Below are positions 1 through 7,689 of a DNA stretch of 47,278 nt, in pieces. The DNA is from Bacteroidota bacterium (GTDB lineage Bacteria; Bacteroidota; Bacteroidia; 2-12-FULL-35-15). The stretch lies in contig CANJPX010000018.1 of NCBI GenBank assembly GCA_947476185.1, positions 1 to 47,278 on the forward strand, read 5' to 3'. Numbering within the stretch: the first letter of the stretch is position 1; every line of letters starts with the position of its first letter. The notes below the pieces were generated by a model, which did no database searches, was not told where the DNA came from, and worked only from the letters and a program-made list of their open reading frames with translations. The translations under genes and the position numbers were made by a program.

Positions 1-292
1 CAAGAATGCTATGAGGGTTCAGATTGGGGTGTCTTTGTTTTTTGTTTCTAATTATTACGCTGATTCATATATGCCTGCCACTGCTCAGTTTTATATTCAA
101 GATGATAAAAAATATGGAAACTATCCCTTTATTGATTTCTTTATAAATGCTAAAATAAAATCAGTTAGAATGTTTTTTAAAATTGATCATCTGAATAGTG
201 GATGGATGGGGAATGGATACGTTCAAACACCGCATTATCCAATGAATGACAGAGCTTTTAAGTTAGGGATATCCTGGAAATTTTATGATTAA
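1..292 (+). CDS. Putative porin, C-terminal end (5' truncated by window edge)
   Basis: The frame is open through the left edge (first full codon at position 2), so the ATG at 11 is probably internal. About 96 residues remain, ending in WKFYD. The alternating polar/aromatic pattern and the segments FIDFFINAKIK, MNDRAFKLGISW and the final aromatic-rich strand resemble the C-terminal beta-strands of the Bacteroidota putative porin family, as I remember it. The protein would be an outer-membrane beta-barrel of unknown substrate. The end with an aromatic residue next to the terminus fits recognition by the BAM machinery. Nothing can be said about its promoter or N-terminus. It converges with the gene at 337-1605, with 44 bp between the stops. 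Confidence 0.7.
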   Translation, partial: KNAMRVQIGVSLFFVSNYYADSYMPATAQFYIQDDKKYGNYPFIDFFINAKIKSVRMFFKIDHLNSGWMGNGYVQTPHYPMNDRAFKLGISWKFYD

Positions 293-336
293 AAAAAGAT
301 TTAGACCTGTAATATTTTTTAAAAGAAATATCAAAT

Positions 337-1605
337 TTATGTTTTTTGCTTTTTCTTTTTTGCTGCAGGAAAAAGAATATTATTTAAGATCAACCGATAC
401 CCCGGTGAATTCGGATGTAGACTTAGATCTGTTGGAGGATCTTCGACTCTGTGTTCATAGTCTTCAGGATCATGTCCACTTAAAAAAGTGAAGGTTCCTT
501 TTCCATAAGTGCCATGTATATATCTGCCTTCGTTAGCAGCTTTATTCTCCCCTAATATCAATACGTTTGGCTTTATGAATGATTTGTCAAATCCAACCGT
601 TTGTCCCCAGAAACCTTTTATTATTTGCTCATGATTTTGACAAAGCATTGTTGGTACGACATCCCATTTTGCAGAGTATTCAAATAAAGTGAATAAGTCG
701 TTTGCTTTTGTTATTCCATATTTTTGTTTTCGGGTGTTATATGTATCGATATTTGATTTTGCATATTCACTTGGATTGGTACTTAATGTGAAATTGGTAA
801 ATGCAAAAGTTTTTGAATAATCTAGTTTTTGATTATAATTTGGTGTGGTGCCATCTCCATCAAACATACTCTCGCAGATGTCTAATCCATCTGCTGCCAA
901 AGCAATGTCATAGCTGTCCGGAGCAGAGCACATTGAGAATAAATATCCTCCACCAGCGGTAAAATCTCTGATTTTTTTTGCCACGGCAAGTTTCATTTCT
1001 GAAACTTTATTGAACCCTAGTGACTTTGCACTTGCTTCAAGAGTTCGTTGCTGTTCTTGATACCATGGAGCATTGCGGTAACCAAACCAAAATTTTCCAT
1101 ATTGTCCGGTAAAATCTTCGTGATGAAGATGAAGCCAATCATAATTTAATAGTTTTTCATTCATGATTTCTTCATCATAAATAATATCATAAGGGATTTC
1201 GGCATATGTTAAAACCAGTGTCACTGCATCGTCCCAGGGTTGTTTCATTTTTGGAGAATAGACTGCAACTTTTGGAGCTTTTTCTAATTTCACATCCTCC
1301 ATATTTACTTCAGGATTGGAAATTTCGGTAAGGATAGCTGTTGATTTGGAATCTGCAATTATTTCAAATGTGACACCTCGAATAGTACATTCATTTTGAA
1401 TTTCTTTTGAATCCTTTATCATAAAACTACCACCACGATAATTTAAAAGCCAATGAACTTCTACTTCTTGTTTTAAAACCCAATACGCCACACCATAAGC
1501 TTTTAAGTGGTCTTTTTGTTCCAGATCCATAGGGATAAGAATAAAAGATGCTCTTGAAAGTATTGTAATGAAAATAAATAGTAAAGAAAGATTAATTCGT
1601 TTCAT
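337..1605 (-). CDS. Conserved secreted protein found beside dnaB (often labelled 'asparagine synthetase B')
   Basis: A 422-residue exported protein. Residues 1-20 form a signal peptide (MKRINLSLLFIFITILSRA). The mature part contains WLLNYRGGSF, the block KQPWDDAVTLVLTYAEIPYD and a GGGYLFSMCSAPDSYDIAL region that looks like a class I glutamine-amidotransferase-like fold with a Cys at the nucleophile elbow. It ends in a basic tail, PAAKKKKQKT. I recall near-identical architecture and the same tail in Flavobacteria, where databases often call it asparagine synthetase B. It has no N-terminal Ntn-hydrolase cysteine and no ATP-pyrophosphatase domain, so that name is not supported. It starts 10 bp after the dnaB stop and is probably cotranscribed. 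Function unknown. Confidence 0.75.
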   Translation of the reverse strand: MKRINLSLLFIFITILSRASFILIPMDLEQKDHLKAYGVAYWVLKQEVEVHWLLNYRGGSFMIKDSKEIQNECTIRGVTFEIIADSKSTAILTEISNPEVNMEDVKLEKAPKVAVYSPKMKQPWDDAVTLVLTYAEIPYDIIYDEEIMNEKLLNYDWLHLHHEDFTGQYGKFWFGYRNAPWYQEQQRTLEASAKSLGFNKVSEMKLAVAKKIRDFTAGGGYLFSMCSAPDSYDIALAADGLDICESMFDGDGTTPNYNQKLDYSKTFAFTNFTLSTNPSEYAKSNIDTYNTRKQKYGITKANDLFTLFEYSAKWDVVPTMLCQNHEQIIKGFWGQTVGFDKSFIKPNVLILGENKAANEGRYIHGTYGKGTFTFLSGHDPEDYEHRVEDPPTDLSLHPNSPGYRLILNNILFPAAKKKKQKT

Positions 1606-1615
1606 TTATTTAAAA

Positions 1616-3157
1616 TTAGAATGGATGATCCTCTTCTACATCATTCATTTTGGAACCTCGGATAACAGAATTCGATTGTGTGTCAAAATCAGTTGCTGGT
1701 GAAAGTCTTGGTGAAGAAGAGCCATAGTCAAGGTTTTGGTCAAGCGTGTCTAAATCTGTAAATTTAGTGAACTGACCAATATATCTTGTTTTAGCAGAAT
1801 CCACAGGTCCGTTACGATGTTTCGCAATAATTAATTCAGCGACACCAAGTGTTGAAGCTCCGTTTTCATCTTCTGTAATATTGTAATATTCCGGTCTGTG
1901 AATGAACATAACCATATCGGCATCCTGCTCAATAGCACCGGATTCACGTAAGTCGGAAAGCTGAGGGCGTTTATCCCCTCCACGTGTTTCAACGGCACGA
2001 CTTAATTGTGAAAGGGCGATAACAGGTATTTCCAGTTCTTTCGCTAATCCTTTAAGAGAACGCGATATAGTGGCAATTTCTTGTTCTCGATTTCCCTTTC
2101 CTTCGCCACCAGCTGTCATCAGTTGTAAATAATCAACAACCAATAGTTCGATCTTATGCTGCTCTTTTAGTCTTCGTGCTTTTGCTCTTAATTCAAAAAC
2201 CGATAGACCAGGTGTATCATCAATGAAAAGTGGAGCATCCGAAAGTTTTCTGATCTTATCATTGAGTTGTTGAAACTCATAATCTTCGAGATTTCCTTTT
2301 TTTAATTTTTCTGAAGCTAACTCTGATTCGCTTGCAATCAAACGTGTTACAAGTTGTAACGAGGACATCTCCAAAGAGAATACAGCAACAGGTTTATTGA
2401 AGTCTACAGCAGCATTACGAGCCATAGTAAGCACCAATGCTGTTTTCCCCATAGCCGGACGAGCAGCTATAATAACGAGATCAGATTTTTGCCAACCTGA
2501 TGTTAGTCTGTCCAGTGCTGTCAGTCCAGAAGGGACACCTGAGAAATTGCCCTTGTTGTTTTTTGTGATCTCAATTTGATCGATGGCTTTACGGATAAGT
2601 GTACTCATCTTATCATAATTCTTTTTGATATTCCCTTCAACGATGGAGAAAAGATTTTTTTCTGCATTATCTAACAGGTCAAAAACGTCAGAGCCGTCTT
2701 CATAGGCATCATTAATCGTTTTTGTAGAGATACGTATCAATTCACGTTGAATGAATTTCTGAGCGACAATACGGGCATGAAACTCTGCATTTGCTGCAGA
2801 AGCAACCCGGTTAGTTAGCTGGGTAATGTAATAGGCCCCACCAACGATATCCAGTTCTCCTGTTTTTTTTAATTCCTGTGTTACGGTAAGGATATCTACA
2901 GGCTCGGAACGAGTAAAAAGTTGTTCAATCGCATGAAAAATTCGGGAATGGGAATCTTTATAAAAACTTTGTGGCTTTAAAATATCAATAACATTTGTCA
3001 AAGCGTCTTTTTCGAGCATTAAAGCACCCAAAACAGCCTCTTCTAATTCAACCGCTTGAGGAGGCATTTTGCCAATGTCCATTAGCTGTTGTGTTGTAGT
3101 GGTTTTGCTCACTCTTCTTCGTGAGTTTATATCGTTTTTTGTTGCGAAATCAGTCAT
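1616..3157 (-). CDS. dnaB: Replicative DNA helicase DnaB
   Basis: A 513-residue hexameric replicative helicase that unwinds DNA 5'-3' at the fork and recruits primase. The N-terminal alpha-helical domain (about 30-150) begins with PPQAVELEEAVLGALML, typical of DnaB. A linker follows, then the RecA-like ATPase (about 205-470) with Walker A ARPAMGKTAL near residue 235, Walker B LLVVDYLQLM, and the later blocks LSQLSRAVETR and LSDLRESGAIEQDADMV. No intein interrupts the P-loop. The C-terminal 40 residues are variable. ATG at 3157 lies only 4 bp from a -7-like box. It is followed after 10 bp by the secreted protein gene at 337-1605. Confidence 0.98.
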   Translation of the reverse strand: MTDFATKNDINSRRRVSKTTTTQQLMDIGKMPPQAVELEEAVLGALMLEKDALTNVIDILKPQSFYKDSHSRIFHAIEQLFTRSEPVDILTVTQELKKTGELDIVGGAYYITQLTNRVASAANAEFHARIVAQKFIQRELIRISTKTINDAYEDGSDVFDLLDNAEKNLFSIVEGNIKKNYDKMSTLIRKAIDQIEITKNNKGNFSGVPSGLTALDRLTSGWQKSDLVIIAARPAMGKTALVLTMARNAAVDFNKPVAVFSLEMSSLQLVTRLIASESELASEKLKKGNLEDYEFQQLNDKIRKLSDAPLFIDDTPGLSVFELRAKARRLKEQHKIELLVVDYLQLMTAGGEGKGNREQEIATISRSLKGLAKELEIPVIALSQLSRAVETRGGDKRPQLSDLRESGAIEQDADMVMFIHRPEYYNITEDENGASTLGVAELIIAKHRNGPVDSAKTRYIGQFTKFTDLDTLDQNLDYGSSSPRLSPATDFDTQSNSVIRGSKMNDVEEDHPF

Positions 3158-3161
3158 AGTA

Positions 3162-3169
3162 CAAATTTA
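3162..3169 (-). promoter_or_regulatory. Possible -7 box of dnaB
   Basis: On the minus strand the sequence reads TAAATTTG, matching the Bacteroidota -7 consensus TAnnTTTG, and it ends 4 nt before the dnaB ATG. No TTTG is seen 19-21 bp upstream. If it is used, transcription would begin at or beside the start codon. Confidence 0.35.
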
Positions 3170-3254
3170 TCAAAATTTGAAAGATTTAGATTGGAAAAAT
3201 ATTTTTAAACAGGTCATAAACATCTTATTAACATTAATTATATATCCTTCTAGC

Positions 3255-3262
3255 TAGTTTTG
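3255..3262 (+). promoter_or_regulatory. Possible -7 box of the lipoprotein gene at 3286
   Basis: TAGTTTTG fits TAnnTTTG and ends 23 nt before the ATG at 3286. No matching -33 TTTG is visible at the expected distance. Confidence 0.35.
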
Positions 3263-3285
3263 ATGTAATTACTTAACTTTATTGA

Positions 3286-4593
3286 ATGATTGCTGTGGAC
3301 AAAATATATTTTTATTTGAGTTTATTCCTGATTATTAGCCTGTTTTCCTGTAAAAAGGAGACAGATGAAACGGCTCCGAAAATCACTTTTAATACTCCGA
3401 TAGCAAATCAAACCTTTAATGTGAATGGTTATGTAACTGTGAACGCAACAGTTACAGATGACACCAAAATAACGGCTGTTTCGGTTAGTTTATTGGATGC
3501 AAACGAACATTTGGTGCATCTTACGATTCCAGTTTCCGTTTCATCCCCATCAATGACAATTAATATGCAATACTATTTGGATAACATTCATTTGTTAAGT
3601 GGAATTTATAATATTAAAATTACAGCGTCTGATGGAAAGAATGATGCTCATAAATATCAAAAAATATACTTAATAGAAGTTCCAAAAAATTTAAGTACAG
3701 TATATGTGGTTACTAATACAAGTAATGCTCAAACAAATTTATCTACCATTGATGCAACCTTTTCTTCTGTTGTACCTTTCCATTCTTTTCCCGGTGATTA
3801 TCAGGCTTCTTCCATAAGTAATTATTATCAACAAGCCTATTTATGCGGTAATTATACTGGTAATTTTTCTGGACATATTTTGCAATATAATAGTCCCAGA
3901 TTTTCAATAGCTCCGGTTATTTCTGCAAATCCTTATTTTACAGGGTATTTTAATGATGATTATTATTGTTACGTTTCCAGATATGATGGAAACATAAAAG
4001 GTTATGACTATAGCGGGAGTATTATTTATGGTGCTAATGCCTTGTCAGGATATTATGCCCAGCACCTTTGTTTTAATGATGGCTATTTGATCGCAGAAGA
4101 AATTGATGCACTATCGTCTGCAAAAAAAATAGTTACCTATTTTCCAACCGGGAGCATTGAAAAAAATTGCTTGATGAGTCAAGATGTGGTCCAGTTTTGT
4201 GAAAAGGATATTTCGAATGTATTTGTATTTGGTAATATTGCCGGACAAGCAGTTGTTCAATTGTTTGATAGAAGTGCTAATAATTTATGGAGCCCTTATC
4301 CATTCTCTTTAGCTGCAGGTAGTTTGTTGAGTGCGTTAAAGATTGATGCTGACACTTATTTGTTAGGACATTCTAATGGAACAATATACAAATATCAATA
4401 TTCTATGGGAAGTGTTACCACCTATTTGACGGGGTATACAGCCGTAAAAATGAAATATGATGATGTGAATAATAAGTTGTATGTAGTCGAGGCAAATCGT
4501 GTACAGACCTTTGATTACGGTACAGCCGTATTGGCAAATACCGTTAATACTTCAGAGAATATTTTAGATATTCATTTATTATATAATCGATAA
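3286..4593 (+). CDS. Exported lipoprotein with Ig-like domain and propeller-like repeats
   Basis: A 435-residue protein of unknown function. The signal peptide ends in a lipobox with the acylated Cys at residue 22 (SLFSC), followed by KKETDE; the charged residues after Cys resemble the surface-export signals of some Bacteroidota lipoproteins. Residues about 30-125 look like a bacterial Ig-like domain (TAPKITFNTP, VNATVTDDTKITAVSVSL, GIYNIKITASDGKND). The remainder (about 135-435) is made of short beta-rich Tyr/Asn-rich segments such as YVVTNTSNAQTNLSTID and KLYVVEANRVQTFDYG, consistent with a beta-propeller. The last 15 bp overlap the convergent gene at 4579-5058. It is divergent from dnaB. 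Confidence 0.7.
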   Translation: MIAVDKIYFYLSLFLIISLFSCKKETDETAPKITFNTPIANQTFNVNGYVTVNATVTDDTKITAVSVSLLDANEHLVHLTIPVSVSSPSMTINMQYYLDNIHLLSGIYNIKITASDGKNDAHKYQKIYLIEVPKNLSTVYVVTNTSNAQTNLSTIDATFSSVVPFHSFPGDYQASSISNYYQQAYLCGNYTGNFSGHILQYNSPRFSIAPVISANPYFTGYFNDDYYCYVSRYDGNIKGYDYSGSIIYGANALSGYYAQHLCFNDGYLIAEEIDALSSAKKIVTYFPTGSIEKNCLMSQDVVQFCEKDISNVFVFGNIAGQAVVQLFDRSANNLWSPYPFSLAAGSLLSALKIDADTYLLGHSNGTIYKYQYSMGSVTTYLTGYTAVKMKYDDVNNKLYVVEANRVQTFDYGTAVLANTVNTSENILDIHLLYNR

Positions 4594-5058
4594 TTTTTCC
4601 AGATCGTCTCGATAATCATATTGCAGATCTTCATGTAATTTTGAAAATGCAGTTTTTATTTTTTCTATTTCCCTGTAATATAGATTGAAAATGATCTTGC
4701 TGGAATCCAGATCGATTCTTGCTGTTTTTATTTTTTTGCAAAAGTATATTCTCAAATCCAATTCCGTTTCTTTTTTACTGGAGTTCTTAATGAATTTAGT
4801 CAGATTGCGTACAACCTTTTGCAATCCCTTTTTTGTTGTATATGCCGACTTCCTGTTGATGTCATAAAAAAGTTCATCGATCTCCTTTTTTACTTTTTCC
4901 AGATATTCTTTTTCGTCATTTACTTCAAAAAGTAAATAGGAGAGAAGTTCTTTGTTTTCTTTTTTATGCTTAGCCAAACGCATACACAATTCAAGCACAT
5001 CTTTTTTTTCAAGTGTGTTCAATTCTTTTTGAATTTCGAATATTGTATGTGATTTCAA
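4579..5058 (-). CDS. Conserved hypothetical protein, charged and helical
   Basis: A 159-residue soluble protein without a signal peptide or membrane segment, rich in Lys and Glu and predicted mostly alpha-helical (EIQKELNTLEKKDVLELCMRLAKHKKENKELLSYLLF is the N-terminal pattern, given here only as residues 8-44). It ends in a conserved-looking LHEDLQYDYRDDLEKL. No ATG exists near the N-terminus. The frame opens after a TAA and offers TTG at 5058, or ATT/ATA slightly upstream, so TTG is the most plausible start. It overlaps the convergent lipoprotein gene by 15 bp. I do not recognise a named family. Confidence 0.65.
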   Translation of the reverse strand: MKSHTIFEIQKELNTLEKKDVLELCMRLAKHKKENKELLSYLLFEVNDEKEYLEKVKKEIDELFYDINRKSAYTTKKGLQKVVRNLTKFIKNSSKKETELDLRIYFCKKIKTARIDLDSSKIIFNLYYREIEKIKTAFSKLHEDLQYDYRDDLEKLSII

Positions 5059-5167
5059 ATTATTGAAAATTATTATTTAAAAGGATGTTTGTTGTTTTAG
5101 TACTAGGACTTTCGCTGTTCTTTCTATTCAGTTATCCAGCATTTCTTGTTTCTTTCCGATAAAAATA

Positions 5168-5185
5168 CAACTAATTAATTAGTTG
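5168..5185. promoter_or_regulatory. 18-bp perfect palindrome, candidate operator
   Basis: CAACTAATTAATTAGTTG is identical to its reverse complement. It lies between the divergent genes starting at 5058 (minus) and 5309 (plus), 110 bp and 124 bp from the two starts. That position and symmetry suit a dimeric repressor site, but no adjacent regulator gene is present. Confidence 0.35.
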
Positions 5186-5308
5186 GCAAACAGTCCTGTT
5201 TTATTAATTTTACCAATATTAGTAGGCTATCTAAAGAAGTGTAACTTTTGTTTGTTCTTTTCGTCCTATCGGACAATTAGTAATTTATAATTTTCAAAAT
5301 TAATAAAC

Positions 5309-6061
5309 ATGAAAAGTTTTTCTTCTATTATTAGGGTGACAATTGTATTTGTTGCTCTTTTGTTTGTTGGTTGCGATAATATGACAGTAAAGTCAGGTGA
5401 TGGATCTGAAAAAGTTGAAGGCAATGGTAAATTGAAATTGGAGAACAGGGAGATATCTTCCTTTAATAAAATTGAGCTGACCGGTGTTTTTAATGTTTTT
5501 CTTTCACAAAAAAATAAAGAATCATTAAAGATCGAGGCAGACGAAAATATATTGCCTCTGATTTTAACATCGGTTGAAAACGGTGTTTTAACTATAAAAT
5601 GGAAGGATAATTCTACCATAAGTAAAATGAAAAAGATAAATATTTACATAAGTTTTGTTGATATCTCTAAATTAAGTACAGATGGAGTAGGAATGATGGA
5701 TTGCTTTGGTAAATTGAAATTAAAAGATTTGGAACTTGACTTGAAGGGCGCCGGTAAAACACGATTAAATTTAGAATCCGATAAGTTGAGTATTAATTCC
5801 GAAATGGTAGGGGCTTTGATTTTGGAAGGTGCGGCAAAAGATGTTCATGTAAAACATAATGGCATAGGGGTTTTGGAGGCGTTTGGTCTGAAAGCAGAAA
5901 AATTAAATTTAGATTCCGATGGTGTTGGAAAAGCCGAAGTGTTTGCTTCAAAGGAATTGATCATTGATGCAAAAGGATTGTGTGGTGTTAAATATAGAGG
6001 CAATCCAGCGATCAAGAATATTACGAGTGAAGGGCTCGGGGAAATTGTAGGTGAGAATTAA
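5309..6061 (+). CDS. Head-GIN (DUF2807) lipoprotein
   Basis: A 250-residue exported lipoprotein, Cys22 in the lipobox ALLFVGC. Residues about 40-235 match the DUF2807 putative auto-transporter adhesin head-GIN pattern: ISSFNKIELTGVFNVFLSQ at the start, then many short repeats of a beta-solenoid (KLSINSEMVGALILEG, KLNLDSDGVGKAEVFAS, GLCGVKYRGNPAI) in which a G/A-x-hydrophobic step recurs. Members of this family are common in Bacteroidota envelopes; their function is not established. The FKBP lipoprotein gene follows after 48 bp on the same strand but has its own -7-like box. Confidence 0.85.
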   Translation: MKSFSSIIRVTIVFVALLFVGCDNMTVKSGDGSEKVEGNGKLKLENREISSFNKIELTGVFNVFLSQKNKESLKIEADENILPLILTSVENGVLTIKWKDNSTISKMKKINIYISFVDISKLSTDGVGMMDCFGKLKLKDLELDLKGAGKTRLNLESDKLSINSEMVGALILEGAAKDVHVKHNGIGVLEAFGLKAEKLNLDSDGVGKAEVFASKELIIDAKGLCGVKYRGNPAIKNITSEGLGEIVGEN

Positions 6062-6084
6062 AAATAACTTCTTTTTTTATATCT

Positions 6085-6092
6085 TATATTTG
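6085..6092 (+). promoter_or_regulatory. Possible -7 box of the FKBP gene
   Basis: TATATTTG matches TAnnTTTG exactly and ends 17 nt before the ATG at 6110. A -33 TTTG is not apparent. Confidence 0.4.
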
Positions 6093-6109
6093 TGAAAAAT
6101 TAATAGTCT

Positions 6110-6556
6110 ATGAAATATATTTTTCCTTTTCTTTTTTCAGCTGTCCTTTTTTGTTCATGCAATGATGAAAAAAAACCTGTTACCCAACAACAGGAAATCA
6201 TCAAAAAGTATATCAGCGACAACCATTTGAATGTAACTCCTACAGGAACTGGTTTGTATTATATTATTGATGAAGCCGGGAGCGGTGCGCAACCAAAAGC
6301 TTCATCAAAAGTAACTGTTGCATATAAAGGATATTTTGTTGATGGAAAAGTTTTTGATGAAAGTGGTCCGGAAGGAATAACTTTCGGGTTGGATGAAGTT
6401 ATAAAAGGATGGACCGATGGTATTCCATATTTTAAAAAGGGTGGTAAAGGGAAGTTGATAATTCCTGCTGATCTTGGTTATGGTACTGAGGATTATAATG
6501 GCATTCCCGGAAACAGTGTTTTAATTTTTGATATCAAACTTATTGATGTTCTTTGA
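6110..6556 (+). CDS. FKBP-type peptidyl-prolyl cis-trans isomerase lipoprotein
   Basis: A 148-residue lipoprotein (lipobox LFCSC, Cys17) with a single FKBP domain over about residues 50-148. The hallmarks are SKVTVAYKGYFVDGKVFDES, the active-site VIKGWTDGIPYFKKGGKGKL, IPADLGYG and the terminal strand SVLIFDIKLIDVL. It should catalyse proline isomerisation and assist protein folding in the periplasm or at the outer membrane. Size and layout are those of the small Bacteroidota FKBP lipoproteins. It converges with the DUF6340 gene at 6614 with 57 bp between stops, in which I see no clear terminator hairpin. Confidence 0.93.
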   Translation: MKYIFPFLFSAVLFCSCNDEKKPVTQQQEIIKKYISDNHLNVTPTGTGLYYIIDEAGSGAQPKASSKVTVAYKGYFVDGKVFDESGPEGITFGLDEVIKGWTDGIPYFKKGGKGKLIIPADLGYGTEDYNGIPGNSVLIFDIKLIDVL

Positions 6557-6613
6557 TACGTTTGAATTAATGGAAACAAATATATTCGAACTGTCAATTT
6601 TTGCTAATTTAGT

Positions 6614-7627
6614 TTATTCAATATTTATTCGATACTTCAACTGGTTCGCATATTCGCGACCTAATTTATTTCCATAATCTTCATAGGATTTTTTTGCCCA
6701 TTTCAGTGCCTCTTCTGTTTTTCCTAATACTTCATATGCCACAGCTAAATTTAAGCAAGCTTTTCCTGCATTATTGCCTGATGATTTGCTCGCTATATCA
6801 TTCCAAACAACGATTGCTCCTTCCCAATTTGCAACTTCTGATTTTCTAAATCCGGTTTTGAATTGTTGTTTATATGCTCCCTTTACTCTTTTATACATTT
6901 CGCGTTTAACATAATAATAGCCGGGCATAAAACGGTCGACGTATTGTGATCCTGCAGCATATGCAGTTTGTGGCAATGCTTCCGGTGGTGGGATATTTAG
7001 TATTCCGCTTGAATTAAATGTCAGGTAATTACTTGTTTGAAACTGGTCAATGATCTTTTGATTAACGGGGTCATACATTCTCCAATAGCTGCTAACATTC
7101 ATTCTGATTTGGCTGGGAGGCCTAGGAGCGTCAATTGTTCCGGAAAGAACGTTGTTGATCTGGTTTGTTACTCCGCTCAGAATAAGATCGGAATTGGAAT
7201 CAAACATTTCTAACACGAGTAAGGCATCCGCTTTTGTTGAGTCACAAATTTGTTTCACTCTGTTCCAATCCAATGGGTCGGGGGTTGCACGTGTTCCTGT
7301 ACCTATTAGTCGGCTCGTTGCCGGAAATGCAATTGAAATTCCTTTGTAACCGTTGAACCCGTCAAACACAGCTTTGATACATTCATCCGAAGCCAATTTG
7401 TCGGAGCCCGCTATTTCACCTGTTATGATTGCTTCAGTTATGGCATTACCTTTACTTTTATCATCTTTTGGTGAAAGAGATCTATTCACAACTGCAATGG
7501 TTTTGATGTTATCAGGCATAACTGCATTCGGTTGTGTCGGATATTTTAATTGTACATATCCATATTTTGAACAGCTGCTTGAAAGGATGCTTACACAAAA
7601 AATAAAAAGGTAGAATTTAGTTTTCAT
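6614..7627 (-). CDS. DUF6340 family lipoprotein with C-terminal TPR-like helices
   Basis: A 337-residue protein with a lipoprotein-type signal (Cys19, LSSSC). The central region has the DUF6340 look: IKTIAVVNRSL, then CDSTKADALLVLEMFDS, SYWRMYDP and a conserved GSQYVDRFMPGYYYVKREMY. The C-terminal 60 residues (CLNLAVAYEVLGKTEEALKWAKKSYEDYG and after, residues about 290-320) resemble tetratricopeptide helices. Function unknown; it is probably an outer-membrane-associated periplasmic protein. The nnr gene lies upstream on the same strand, but a 62-bp gap with its own -7-like box suggests a separate transcript. Confidence 0.75.
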   Translation of the reverse strand: MKTKFYLFIFCVSILSSSCSKYGYVQLKYPTQPNAVMPDNIKTIAVVNRSLSPKDDKSKGNAITEAIITGEIAGSDKLASDECIKAVFDGFNGYKGISIAFPATSRLIGTGTRATPDPLDWNRVKQICDSTKADALLVLEMFDSNSDLILSGVTNQINNVLSGTIDAPRPPSQIRMNVSSYWRMYDPVNQKIIDQFQTSNYLTFNSSGILNIPPPEALPQTAYAAGSQYVDRFMPGYYYVKREMYKRVKGAYKQQFKTGFRKSEVANWEGAIVVWNDIASKSSGNNAGKACLNLAVAYEVLGKTEEALKWAKKSYEDYGNKLGREYANQLKYRINIE

Positions 7628-7660
7628 TGAATGTTTCTATGTTAGGAGGTGGCGGAATAT

Positions 7661-7668
7661 CAAAGTTA
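7661..7668 (-). promoter_or_regulatory. Possible -7 box of the DUF6340 gene
   Basis: The minus strand reads TAACTTTG (TAnnTTTG) and ends 33 nt before the ATG at 7627. There is no good -33 match. Confidence 0.35.
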
Positions 7669-7689
7669 CAAAAATATTTTTTGTGGATA

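Noticed and set aside
285-491. Open frame of 68 codons on the plus strand after the porin
   Set aside because: It lies antisense to the well-supported secreted protein gene and has no family resemblance or start signal.
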